In this document: in pieces, positions 51,711 to 59,834 of the stretch
How the letters are laid out: every line of letters starts with the position of its first letter
How positions within the stretch are numbered: the first letter of the stretch is position 1
Source: an uncultured Parabacteroides sp.
GTDB taxonomy: Bacteria; Bacteroidota; Bacteroidia; Bacteroidales; Tannerellaceae
Direction: 5' to 3'
Assembly (NCBI RefSeq): GCF_905196875.1
Contig: NZ_CAJJWO010000002.1
Location: 124,001-188,000, forward strand
Length of the DNA: 64,000 nucleotides
Translations under genes and position numbers: made by a program
Notes under the pieces: model-generated
What the model saw: the letters and a program-made list of their open reading frames with translations, nothing else
Database searches by the model: none
Told to the model about the DNA's origin: nothing

Positions 51711-51739
51711 GTTATGCAGATACTCTGACTATAAACAAC

Positions 51740-52549
51740 CTATAATGTAATTATCTCTAAATCATCCGGTACGAAAACATTTCCGGAGAAATGTAGCCTA
51801 GCTTCGATTGTGTATTTCTCCCGGCGTGTGGAAATAGTCTTATCCTCCGTATGGTATAGCAGTAAATTTTTGATTCCCAGTTGTTGAGCCAGTTTGCCGG
51901 CATCTAATGCGGTACTGTGGTGCTTTTCGTAAGGTTTGAACCTTTCTTTATCTTCGTATAGGCAAAAAGCTTCGGAAAGCATCCAGTCTGCTCCTTCTAT
52001 AAAGGGACGGTTTGCTTCGTTGTATGGTTCATCTCCTAGACAGACAAAGCTTTTACCATCGGGTAATATAGTACGGAATCCATATTGTTTCTCTTTAGTA
52101 GAACCTATATCGAAACATTGAAAGTTCATACCGATAGAAGGGAAAGTATCGGCATGATGAACTTCGCATAATAGAATGTCTTTATTGATATGTGCGAGAA
52201 CCTTTTTGGGCAACGTCAATTGGCAGATCGTTGTCAGGACTTCCATTACTTTGTCATGTCCGTATACCTTTAGTATCCCATTGTATTCTCCTTTGTTCAT
52301 TTGCTGGGCAATCATGCGGATCATCCAGATTACGCCCAAGATATGATCAGTATGAGCATGGGTGACAAATATCTCATGGATAGCCGAGAGAGGAATCTTT
52401 GCCTTTTCTAGCTGAGAGAGAATGCCATTTCCTCCACCGGCATCTACCAATAAAATTTCATTATCCCGTTTCAGTGCAAAGCAGGTATTATAGCATCGGG
52501 TAACAGTAGCATTGCCTGTTCCCAGTATGATCAGTTCTGTATTCTGCAT
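51740..52549 (-). CDS. MBL-fold hydrolase, RNase Z-like
   Basis: A 269-residue protein beginning MQNTELIILGTGNATVTRCY, then LLVDAGGGNGILSQL and FVTHAHTDHILGVIWMIRMI, the metal motif of the RNase Z/ElaC branch; CLGDEPYNEANRP and HHSTALDAGKLAQQLGIKNL follow. It lacks an obvious tRNA-binding exosite, so it may be a phosphodiesterase-like paralogue rather than true RNase Z. A TATCTTTG box lies 26 bases upstream. It follows the histidine kinase gene on the same strand. Confidence 0.82.
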   Translation of the reverse strand: MQNTELIILGTGNATVTRCYNTCFALKRDNEILLVDAGGGNGILSQLEKAKIPLSAIHEIFVTHAHTDHILGVIWMIRMIAQQMNKGEYNGILKVYGHDKVMEVLTTICQLTLPKKVLAHINKDILLCEVHHADTFPSIGMNFQCFDIGSTKEKQYGFRTILPDGKSFVCLGDEPYNEANRPFIEGADWMLSEAFCLYEDKERFKPYEKHHSTALDAGKLAQQLGIKNLLLYHTEDKTISTRREKYTIEARLHFSGNVFVPDDLEIITL

Positions 52550-52574
52550 AAATATATCTTTCCGTTAGAATGTA

Positions 52575-52582
52575 CAAAGATA
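52575..52582 (-). promoter_or_regulatory. -7 box of the RNase Z-like gene
   Basis: TATCTTTG on the minus strand within the 42-base gap after the histidine kinase gene. Confidence 0.5.
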
Positions 52583-52591
52583 TAACTATAT

Positions 52592-53581
52592 CTATAAATG
52601 CTCAGGAAACGTCATGCGGAATACCGTTTTTTCACGCGGAACCGAGTTTACATTAAGTTCCCCACCGTGAAGTTGCATAATACGGCGGGATAGTGGGAGT
52701 CCTATACCACTTCCTTCCTTCTTGGTAGAGTAAAAGGGAATGAATACATCTTCCAACCGGTTTTCCGGAATGCCTTCACCGTTATCGGTTACTTGTATGA
52801 ATAAAGATGTTGCGTTTCTTCCCGCTTCTACCTGGATCTGTGGCTCTGGGTTATGTGCAGTAGCCTGTAGGGAGTTACGGATAAGATTGATCAATGCCAG
52901 GGTGATTAAATTAGGATCAAGTAGGATTTCCATATTTTTCGGTGAAATATAACGGATGTTCTCACTACCCTGTTCCGAATTCAGCAACCGGTCAAGCTTG
53001 TCGAATAAAGCATATATCTCAACTTTTGTCTTAACCGGATCGGGTAGATGTGTTAACCGGTGATATGCATTCAAGAAAGTATTCAGTTGCTGTACCTGCT
53101 GGTTAATAGTTTGTAGTCCGTCGATCATTCCGCCTTTTCCATATTCATCGCTATATTTGATCAGGTCGGCTGATAAAGAAGCTATGGGGGTAATAGAATT
53201 TCTGATCTCATGTGTCAATACCCGGATAATACTTTCGTAATAAAACCGTCGTTCTTCCAGTTCGGTATGGTTATTTTCGAATTGTGCTATAATCCGGTTC
53301 ATTTCACGAAACAGTCCGTTCAGGAATTTGTCATCCTTCTTTTCCACGAAATGAGCGTTGAAATCGTTGTTATTGATCGCACTGAAAAAACTCTCCAGCT
53401 GACGATTTGTTTTCTCCATTTTCCTCACCAACATAATAGCCAGCGCTATGATTATGCAGACACAAATAAAAGCAAAGAAAAGGGAAGTTTGGCTGATCAA
53501 AAGCCACGCACCTATAACTGAGGATAACACAATTCCTGTTATCCCGCCAACAATGATCCGGTGTAATCTGCGATTCAGCAT
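52592..53581 (-). CDS. Sensor histidine kinase without separate sensor domain
   Basis: A 329-residue inner-membrane kinase. Two adjacent membrane helices lie at about 8-28 and 33-52 with almost no periplasmic loop. A short HAMP-like linker leads to the H-box LTHEIRNSITPIASLSADLI (about residue 125), then the N-box NLIRNSLQATAH, G1 DNGEGIPENR and G2 GSGIGLPLSRRIMQLHGGEL. The helices themselves or a partner would sense the signal. No response regulator is encoded nearby. It is divergent from an FtsX-type permease, with a palindrome in the 201-base gap. Confidence 0.9.
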   Translation of the reverse strand: MLNRRLHRIIVGGITGIVLSSVIGAWLLISQTSLFFAFICVCIIIALAIMLVRKMEKTNRQLESFFSAINNNDFNAHFVEKKDDKFLNGLFREMNRIIAQFENNHTELEERRFYYESIIRVLTHEIRNSITPIASLSADLIKYSDEYGKGGMIDGLQTINQQVQQLNTFLNAYHRLTHLPDPVKTKVEIYALFDKLDRLLNSEQGSENIRYISPKNMEILLDPNLITLALINLIRNSLQATAHNPEPQIQVEAGRNATSLFIQVTDNGEGIPENRLEDVFIPFYSTKKEGSGIGLPLSRRIMQLHGGELNVNSVPREKTVFRMTFPEHL

Positions 53582-53592
53582 ATCCTTTATTA

Positions 53593-53600
53593 CAAAGGTA
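53593..53600 (-). promoter_or_regulatory. -7 box of the histidine kinase gene
   Basis: TACCTTTG on the minus strand, 11 bases before the ATG; the leader would be only a few bases long. Confidence 0.5.
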
Positions 53601-53632
53601 CAATATAAATCAGAACGATAAATATAAAAGAA

Positions 53633-53647
53633 TCAGGTTTTGCCTGA
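53633..53647. other. Short inverted repeat in the kinase/permease gap
   Basis: TCAGG-ttttg-CCTGA, a 5-bp dyad just upstream of the kinase promoter; possible operator. Confidence 0.3.
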
Positions 53648-53681
53648 ACCTACTATTTGTTGATGGTCGATTTACGAGAAT

Positions 53682-53696
53682 GTCTAAAATTTAGAC
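53682..53696. promoter_or_regulatory. Perfect 15-bp palindrome, candidate operator
   Basis: GTCTAAA-A-TTTAGAC is perfectly symmetric and lies about 30 bases upstream of the permease -7 box, where an activator or repressor would bind. Confidence 0.5.
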
Positions 53697-53726
53697 GATT
53701 TACACCTTGTTGCTGTAAAGGTTCAT

Positions 53727-53734
53727 TATTTTTG
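53727..53734 (+). promoter_or_regulatory. -7 box of the FtsX-type permease gene
   Basis: TATTTTTG matches TAnnTTTG, 48 bases before the ATG. A TTG is present 17 bases upstream, slightly short of ideal spacing. Confidence 0.5.
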
Positions 53735-53782
53735 TAGGCAAGAAAATGAAGACAGATTAGCTTTGAAAAAAAATAAAACATC

Positions 53783-56134
53783 ATGAAGAACATTTCATTT
53801 AAAATCATTTTTCGAAGCTGGTGGCGTAATAAAACATTTACCATTATCTCTGTCCTCAGTCTGGCGGTCGGTATTGCTTGTACCAATTTATTGGCAGCTT
53901 TCGTTATTCATGAGTACAATATAGAACCGGATAATCCGAATAAGGATAGGATGGTAGTGGTTAAGCAGACCATTTCGGGGGCAGGAATGACTGCTTTTAA
54001 TATGGTATCACGGGATATTACTTCTCAATTGCTTGAACATGTTCCGGAATTGGATAAGGGATGCCGCGTTCATCCTTATTTTATGGTTAGTTATTGTAAG
54101 GTAGGGGAGAACTTCTTCAAAGATATCAAAGTAATAGAGTCTGACAGTACTTTTCTTTCGTTTTTTCCTCAGGAAATAGTAAGAGGGAGTTTTAACGATG
54201 CCCTGCTTGGTCCGGATCGGATAGTCCTGACAGAATCTTCTTCTAAACGTTTATTCGGCGAAAATGATCCGATAGGAGAATCAGTTCAGATCTTATTCGG
54301 ACCAAGTGATTTCGGTGATGAAAAAGGCCTGTTAACTTTTACTGTTTCCGCAGTTGTAAAAGATAATAGCCAGTCAGCCTTTGGATTTGATGTTTTATTT
54401 TTTGATGACCCTTCTCCGGCGTTAAACTTTTTTCTGCTTAAAAATAATGTCTCTGTGTCTGATCTGCAGGCTAAAACAGAGAACCTGATTCTTCAAAGAA
54501 ACGATGGTAGAGATTTTAAGAATGAATTCCTTACTATCCGACAGGCTTGTTTTGATACGGTTTCAATCCCATCCTCTCTGAAGAAGCCTAATGCGACTTT
54601 GCTGTTCATCGCTTTTTTTTCAGCTATTCTGATATTGGCCATTGCCTGCTTTAATTATATAAACCTGAGCTTTTCTCGTGTCTTTAAACAATTATATTCC
54701 ATGCATGTGCAAAAGCTGATGGGAGCTGGAAGCGGACAATTAAGTATGCAATTGTTCGCCGATACATTTATGACCGTAGGTTTCGGTTTCCTGATTGCAC
54801 AATTGATACAATTCGATCTGCTGGGATTAATGAATCGCATCATGTCTATCCAGGTTCCGGTTAACTTTCTGTACAGTAACCAGATGTTGCCGATTACGTT
54901 CGGATTTATTTTCCTGCTGGCATGTATTCCTGCTCTGTATATGAGCAGGCGTTTGCCGGAAATGTCGATTTTTACGTATAACAACTTTTACCGGGGAAAA
55001 GCAAGACGACGCATTATCACTTCGCTGGCCGTTGCCCAGTTCACTATCTCATTCATTCTGATAATCGGAAACTTTTCCGTACGGCAACAGATATCGCTTT
55101 TATATGGTAAAGCTGAAAACTATAAAGATATTTATACTTTCTCGGTGGGTGACAATAAAACCTCCATGTTACGGTTAAAAGAAAATATTTCCCTTATTCC
55201 AGGCGTACAGGCTGAGACATTGAGCAATGAGACGTATGAATGGCCTATCAGTGAGTTCGCACCGGATGGAAGCTATGAATCTTATACTTCTGAAGATGGA
55301 GGAGAAGAAATGATAGAGGTTATGGGGTATAAACTGTTACAAGGGTTACCCTGGAAAGAGGCTATAAAACGATATCCACATCCGGTCTATCTGAACCAAA
55401 CCTGGGCTCAAAGCTTGTTCCCTAATGCAGAGATTCCTATTGGCGGTCTTATAAAAGAATATGAACCCAGGTTGAAAGATCGTCCTCCTTTCGGTGACGA
55501 TTACGTGATTGCAGGAGTGGTTGAAGATTATTTTAAACTGAATATATCCAATAGTCTTGAAACACCTATTGATAAAGGGATCATCAGTTATACCAAAGAT
55601 GGGGTTAAACTTCATGTCCGTATCTATCCCGACAATACTTCAGCTATCAAACAAATCTATGGGGAATGGAATAAACTTAATCCCGGACAATATTTGGAAC
55701 ATGAGAGTCTGTATAATAAAGTATTGGGTAATAATAAAAAACTTTTTGAGTTGTCTGATTTGCTAATGATGTATTCTGTTATCAGTATCCTGCTAACCTG
55801 TTTTGGCCTTTTTGGTATAGCATTGTATGCTATTGAGCAACGTACAAAGGAGATCGGAATCCGAAAAGTAAATGGTTCGACTACATGGCAGATTATGAAG
55901 CTACTTAATACCCAGTTTATTATATGGATCGGAATAGCATTTGTCATTGCTGTTCCTGTTACCTGGTGGATGATTAGTAAATGGATGGAAAATATTGTTT
56001 ATCGCGCTGGCTTCAGCATCTGGACTTATATTTTGTCGTTATTTATTGTGGTAGGTATCACATTGCTTACCGTAAGCTGGCATAGTTTCAGAGCAGCATC
56101 TGGGAATCCGGTAAAGGCTTTAAGGGATGAGTAA
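53783..56134 (+). CDS. MacB/FtsX-type ABC transporter permease
   Basis: A 783-residue inner-membrane permease with two FtsX units. The N-terminal helix (FTIISVLSLAVGIACTNLLA, about 17-40) is followed by a MacB-type periplasmic domain, three helices near 270-400, a second helix and periplasmic domain (about 410-640), and three C-terminal helices, with RTKEIGIRKVNGSTTWQI as the coupling region. Members drive mechanotransmission for efflux or lipoprotein traffic. No ATPase, adaptor or TolC gene is adjacent, so it must borrow an ATPase. Confidence 0.88.
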   Translation: MKNISFKIIFRSWWRNKTFTIISVLSLAVGIACTNLLAAFVIHEYNIEPDNPNKDRMVVVKQTISGAGMTAFNMVSRDITSQLLEHVPELDKGCRVHPYFMVSYCKVGENFFKDIKVIESDSTFLSFFPQEIVRGSFNDALLGPDRIVLTESSSKRLFGENDPIGESVQILFGPSDFGDEKGLLTFTVSAVVKDNSQSAFGFDVLFFDDPSPALNFFLLKNNVSVSDLQAKTENLILQRNDGRDFKNEFLTIRQACFDTVSIPSSLKKPNATLLFIAFFSAILILAIACFNYINLSFSRVFKQLYSMHVQKLMGAGSGQLSMQLFADTFMTVGFGFLIAQLIQFDLLGLMNRIMSIQVPVNFLYSNQMLPITFGFIFLLACIPALYMSRRLPEMSIFTYNNFYRGKARRRIITSLAVAQFTISFILIIGNFSVRQQISLLYGKAENYKDIYTFSVGDNKTSMLRLKENISLIPGVQAETLSNETYEWPISEFAPDGSYESYTSEDGGEEMIEVMGYKLLQGLPWKEAIKRYPHPVYLNQTWAQSLFPNAEIPIGGLIKEYEPRLKDRPPFGDDYVIAGVVEDYFKLNISNSLETPIDKGIISYTKDGVKLHVRIYPDNTSAIKQIYGEWNKLNPGQYLEHESLYNKVLGNNKKLFELSDLLMMYSVISILLTCFGLFGIALYAIEQRTKEIGIRKVNGSTTWQIMKLLNTQFIIWIGIAFVIAVPVTWWMISKWMENIVYRAGFSIWTYILSLFIVVGITLLTVSWHSFRAASGNPVKALRDE

Positions 56135-56171
56135 AGTATTTCTATGGAGTATGAAATAGGATAAAAATAAA

Positions 56172-56203
56172 AAACGGAGAGGTTATTTCTAACTTCTCCG
56201 TTT
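56172..56203 (-). terminator. Terminator after tRNA-Leu
   Basis: On the minus strand ACGGAGA and TCTCCGT pair, with an inner GTTA/TAAC helix, followed by TTTTTTATTTTT. It can also end the permease transcript coming from the other side. Confidence 0.8.
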
Positions 56204-56206
56204 CAG

Positions 56207-56290
56207 TACCCAGAGCCGGGATCGAACCGGCATGGAAGTGAATCCACTGGTGTTTGAGACCAGCGCGTCTACCAATTCCGCCATCTGGGC
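56207..56290 (-). tRNA. tRNA-Leu (CAA)
   Basis: An 84-nt class II tRNA on the minus strand. The acceptor stem GCCCAGA/TCTGGGT has a terminal G-U pair, the D region is TGGCGGAATTGGTAGACGCG, the anticodon stem-loop CTGGT-CTCAAAC-ACCAG gives CAA, a variable arm follows (TGGATTCACTTCCA) and the T-arm is CCGGTTCGATCCCGG. CCA is not encoded. Confidence 0.95.
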
Positions 56291-56426
56291 ATTTGTTTTT
56301 TTCTAATGCGTTGCAAAGGTACGCATATTTTTTATTTGCGCAAGCTTTCGGCGCTTTTTTTTCAAATAATATATTACGAAAGGCTAATAATACTATATCG
56401 GGAGACTAAATACCGGATTATTTCGT

Positions 56427-56434
56427 TAACTTTG
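56427..56434 (+). promoter_or_regulatory. -7 box of manC
   Basis: TAACTTTG matches TAnnTTTG, 31 bases before the ATG. Confidence 0.5.
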
Positions 56435-56465
56435 TAAGAGTATAATATAAAACAACCTGTGTATC

Positions 56466-57548
56466 ATGAAAGATAATTATTGCGTTATCATGGGAGGGGG
56501 GATTGGTAGTCGCTTCTGGCCTTTTAGCAGAGAGAGTTATCCAAAACAATTTCTGGATTTTTTCGGAACCGGACGCTCTCTGCTACAGATGACTTTTGAT
56601 CGCTTTTCCAAAATCATTCCAACAGAGAATATTTTTATTGTAACGAATGAGGCTTACGCTGATCTGATCAAAGAACAATTACCGGAATTAAAAGAAAACC
56701 AGATCCTGCTGGAGCCTGCACGTAGGAATACAGCCCCTTGTATTGCATACGCAGCTTATCATATCAAAGCCTGTAATCCGAATGCCAATATTGTTGTTGC
56801 TCCTTCGGATCATCTGATACTGAAAGAAGATGTATTCCTGGAAGACGTTCAGCGTGGATTGGATTTTGTGAAAGAGAATAAGGCATTGGTGACGTTAGGC
56901 ATCAAACCCAGCCGTCCGGAAACCGGTTACGGTTATATTCAAAGCAGTGACTCTATGTTGGGTGAATTTACCAAAGTGAAGACTTTTACGGAAAAACCGA
57001 ATCTGGAATTGGCAAAGGTCTTTTATGAGAGTGGTGAATTTTTCTGGAACTCCGGATTGTTTCTTTGGAATGTGGATGCCATTTTGGATGCGTTCAGTAA
57101 ATATCTGCCGGATATCGCCTTGCGTTTTGACTTGGGTAAAGATAAATTCAATACAGAACATGAGCATGAGTTTATACGTGAAAACTTCCCTTATTGCCTG
57201 AAGATCTCTATCGATTACGGTATTATGGAGAAAGCAGATAATGTATATATGCTGTGTGCAGATTTCGGTTGGGCCGACCTGGGAACATGGGGCTCATTAT
57301 TCGATCTGGCTCCGAAAGATGAGAATAATAATGCTGTGTTAAAAAACAGCAATGCATTATTGTATGAAAGTTCGGGAAATGTCATTGCGGTAGGAAATCC
57401 TAAAAGGCTGACTGTCGTACAAGGGTTGGATGATTGTATTGTCGCTGAATCGGGAAATGTACTCCTTATTTGCAAGAAGGACGATGAACAACGCATCAAA
57501 CAGTTTGTTGCCGATGCACAGATAAAATACGGGGCGGAATTTAACTAA
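56466..57548 (+). CDS. manC: Mannose-1-phosphate guanylyltransferase
   Basis: Makes GDP-mannose for surface glycan synthesis; cytosolic. The 360 residues form the stand-alone nucleotidyltransferase without the isomerase domain of bifunctional ManC. The signature loop is MGGGIGSRFWPFSRESYPKQ (residues 9-28); LEPARRNTAPCIAYAA, VVAPSDHLI, ETGYGYIQ, FTEKPN and FWNSGLFLWN are the usual substrate-binding blocks. Its end overlaps the convergent lolC-type gene by eight bases. Confidence 0.93.
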   Translation: MKDNYCVIMGGGIGSRFWPFSRESYPKQFLDFFGTGRSLLQMTFDRFSKIIPTENIFIVTNEAYADLIKEQLPELKENQILLEPARRNTAPCIAYAAYHIKACNPNANIVVAPSDHLILKEDVFLEDVQRGLDFVKENKALVTLGIKPSRPETGYGYIQSSDSMLGEFTKVKTFTEKPNLELAKVFYESGEFFWNSGLFLWNVDAILDAFSKYLPDIALRFDLGKDKFNTEHEHEFIRENFPYCLKISIDYGIMEKADNVYMLCADFGWADLGTWGSLFDLAPKDENNNAVLKNSNALLYESSGNVIAVGNPKRLTVVQGLDDCIVAESGNVLLICKKDDEQRIKQFVADAQIKYGAEFN

Positions 57549-58764
57549 ACCATTTCTTCCCCAGATAATGTACGGGATACCAGGCGGCCATGAATCCAAT
57601 GGCCGCTACCGTTATAAACGCTATCAGGATATCGGTGAATATTACACGTACCGGGTAAGCATCAATAATAAAGGCACCTGCGGTTTGTCCCAGTTTAATC
57701 AAGCCGAACGATTGCTGTAGAAGGCAAAGAGCCAAGCCTATCACAATCCCTATTAACGCTCCAAATCCGGAGATCATCCAGCCTTCAAAAAGGAATATGC
57801 GTCGGATAAGACTGTCGCTTGCTCCCATATTGCGAAGTGTGTGGACGTCGTCCTGCTTTTCGATCATCAGCATCGATAGCGAACCTACCACATTGAATAA
57901 GGCGATTGCCAAAATAAAACAAAGGATCAGGAAAGTCATCCATTTCTCAATCTGCATCATCTTGAAAGACGCTTCCTGCTGCTCGAAGCGGTCCCGAACA
58001 ATAAAGTTATCTCCTAAAATAGTTTTAATCTGTTTTTTTACGGAAGAGATATCTGCTTTTTCGACTAATTTCAGTTCTATGGCACTGACTTCTTTATCAT
58101 AATGAAACAGTTCGCGAGCAAGAGAGAGAGGAACGAGCATATATCCTTCGTCGTAGACTTGCTGATTGATCATGAATACACCATTGATATAGGAATATCC
58201 AGTATTGAAAGAAGATGCCGGATTTGATGGGTTAACTTTCTCATCCCGTTTGGGAACATACAGTTCCAACGGTGCAGCAAATCCGGGTCTTGCCCCGAGT
58301 TTCGATGCCAGACCAACTCCTAATACCGCATAATCTGCCACCTCATCTTTCAACATGAATTTACCGTCTATCAGTACGCTGTCCATTAAGGTTAGATGCT
58401 GGTATACATCGTCCACTCCTTTTATGATAGCTACATCCTGACGGTCGTGATAGCGAATCAGGGCATTGTCCTGCAGTGTCTCACTGAAAAAGGCTATATC
58501 CTTTAACTCTCTTACTTTCTGTATTTCGGATGTTGTTGGATCGAATACCTTTCCGGTCCGGGGGGTGATCTTTAGTTCAGGATCGAAACTGCTGAACATA
58601 CCTGCAACCAGATCATTGAATCCGTTATAGACCGACAATGCACAAACCAATGCAATGGTAGCAACCACCACTCCGCAAACACATATCATTGATATGATAT
58701 TGATCGCATTGTGGGATTTCTTCGAAAAGAGGTACCGCCGGGCTATATAAAACGGAAGATTCAA
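57541..58764 (-). CDS. lolC: Lipoprotein-releasing (LolC/LolE-like) FtsX-family permease
   Basis: A 407-residue inner-membrane permease of the LolCDE type that extracts lipoproteins for transfer to the outer membrane. It begins LPFYIARRYLFSKKSHNAIN, the classic LolC/E start, has one N-terminal helix (about 25-48), a periplasmic domain and three C-terminal helices with DDVHTLRNMGASDSLIRRIF and FEGWMISGFGALIGIVIGLA. The start codon is TTG; no ATG exists between the rbfA stop and residue 27. Last gene of the O-methyltransferase-rbfA-lolC operon. Confidence 0.9.
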   Translation of the reverse strand: MNLPFYIARRYLFSKKSHNAINIISMICVCGVVVATIALVCALSVYNGFNDLVAGMFSSFDPELKITPRTGKVFDPTTSEIQKVRELKDIAFFSETLQDNALIRYHDRQDVAIIKGVDDVYQHLTLMDSVLIDGKFMLKDEVADYAVLGVGLASKLGARPGFAAPLELYVPKRDEKVNPSNPASSFNTGYSYINGVFMINQQVYDEGYMLVPLSLARELFHYDKEVSAIELKLVEKADISSVKKQIKTILGDNFIVRDRFEQQEASFKMMQIEKWMTFLILCFILAIALFNVVGSLSMLMIEKQDDVHTLRNMGASDSLIRRIFLFEGWMISGFGALIGIVIGLALCLLQQSFGLIKLGQTAGAFIIDAYPVRVIFTDILIAFITVAAIGFMAAWYPVHYLGKKWFS

Positions 58765-58776
58765 AGTTCTGCTCTC

Positions 58777-59112
58777 TTATTTTTGAAGCAATTTATCAAT
58801 GTTCTCGATATAATCCAGTGAGTCGTCGATAAAGAAGCTCAGTTCCGGAATGATACGTACCTGTTTACCGATACGCTTACCTAGGTCGAAACGGATTGCT
58901 TTGGTATTGGCACGGATGGACTCCAGTAATTCTTCACCTTTTTCGGAAGGGAAGATACTTAAGTATGCTTTGGCTACACCTAGGTCGGGGCTAACGCGCA
59001 CTGCACTTACAGAAATCAGTATACCCGGCATTCCCTGGGTCTGTTTCTGGAAAATATCGCCTAATTCTTTCTGGATCAGACGACCAATCTTATTCAGTCT
59101 TGTACTTTCCAT
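58777..59112 (-). CDS. rbfA: Ribosome-binding factor A
   Basis: Assists maturation of the 30S subunit; small cytosolic KH-like protein of 111 residues. It starts MESTRLNKIGRLIQKELGDI, with VRVSPDLGVAKAYLSIFP and IRFDLGKRIGKQVRIIPELSFFIDDSLD as the core family blocks. It is in the middle of a tight minus-strand operon with 12-base gaps on both sides. Confidence 0.95.
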   Translation of the reverse strand: MESTRLNKIGRLIQKELGDIFQKQTQGMPGILISVSAVRVSPDLGVAKAYLSIFPSEKGEELLESIRANTKAIRFDLGKRIGKQVRIIPELSFFIDDSLDYIENIDKLLQK

Positions 59113-59124
59113 ATCGCTATAATT

Positions 59125-59751
59125 TTATTTTTTCCAAATCATTGTCAGGCCGTCGCGAAGTGGAAGGATCACTTTCTCCACCCGTGGGTCTGCTTTTATT
59201 TTATCATTAAAACTAAGAATACCGATGGTTTGTTTATCTGCCGGGTGAGGTTTTTCCAAGACTTTACCATCCCAAAGCGTATTATCTGCCAGGATCAAGC
59301 CGCCGGGGCGGACTTTCGGAAATACCAGATCGAAGTATTCTGAATATAATCGTTTGTCTGCATCGATAAACACGAGGTCGAATACTTCGCCAAGTTGAGG
59401 GATGATCTCCATCGCATCTCCGAAATGCAGTTTTATTTTTTCTTTATAAGGGGAGCGGGAAAGATACTTCATGATAAAATCCTCCATTTCATCATTTATC
59501 TCAAGGGTGTGGATAAGTGCATCTTCATCAGTCCCTTCAGCTAGACAAAGTGTGGCGTAACCGGTGTAAGTTCCGATTTCCAGTACACGCTTTGGACGTA
59601 GCATGCGACAAAACATTTTCAGTATACGTCCCTGCAAATGCCCGGACAGCATACGAGGACGCAGTAGGTTTACGTTGGCATCCCGGTTCAATATGGATAG
59701 CAAGTCTCCTTCTTCGTCGCTGTGAGAGAGAATGTATTCGTCTAATGTCAT
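59125..59751 (-). CDS. SAM-dependent O-methyltransferase
   Basis: A 208-residue class I methyltransferase of the caffeoyl-CoA/catechol O-methyltransferase group. The SAM-binding motif is RVLEIGTYTGYATLCLAEG, the acidic second strand is HTLEIND, and FDLVFIDADKRLYSEYFDL with LILADNTLWDGKV provides the metal-binding Asp/Asn residues. Substrate unknown. First gene of the operon with rbfA and lolC; its TATATTTG box lies 24 bases upstream, beside the pyk terminator. Confidence 0.9.
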   Translation of the reverse strand: MTLDEYILSHSDEEGDLLSILNRDANVNLLRPRMLSGHLQGRILKMFCRMLRPKRVLEIGTYTGYATLCLAEGTDEDALIHTLEINDEMEDFIMKYLSRSPYKEKIKLHFGDAMEIIPQLGEVFDLVFIDADKRLYSEYFDLVFPKVRPGGLILADNTLWDGKVLEKPHPADKQTIGILSFNDKIKADPRVEKVILPLRDGLTMIWKK

Positions 59752-59774
59752 TTAAATAAAGAATGTTTATACGT

Positions 59775-59804
59775 CAAATATACAAAAGTTCGCTCTTACA
59801 CAAA
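59775..59804 (-). promoter_or_regulatory. Promoter of the O-methyltransferase-rbfA-lolC operon
   Basis: Minus strand TATATTTG at 59775-59782 with a TTTG at 59801-59804, spacing 18. The -33 element sits in the loop of the pyk terminator hairpin. Confidence 0.55.
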
Positions 59805-59820
59805 GGCAAAAGCGAACTTT
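59785..59820 (-). terminator. Terminator of pyk
   Basis: AAAGTTCGCT and AGCGAACTTT are perfect 10-bp inverted repeats around a 16-base loop, 15 bases after the pyk stop, followed by TTGTATATTTG on the minus strand. Confidence 0.75.
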
Positions 59821-59834
59821 CGGTTTTATTTTAA

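Noticed and set aside
53682..53696. Sigma-54 promoter for the FtsX-type permease
   Set aside because: The palindrome region has no TGGC-N8-TTGC arrangement; a normal TAnnTTTG box is present downstream.
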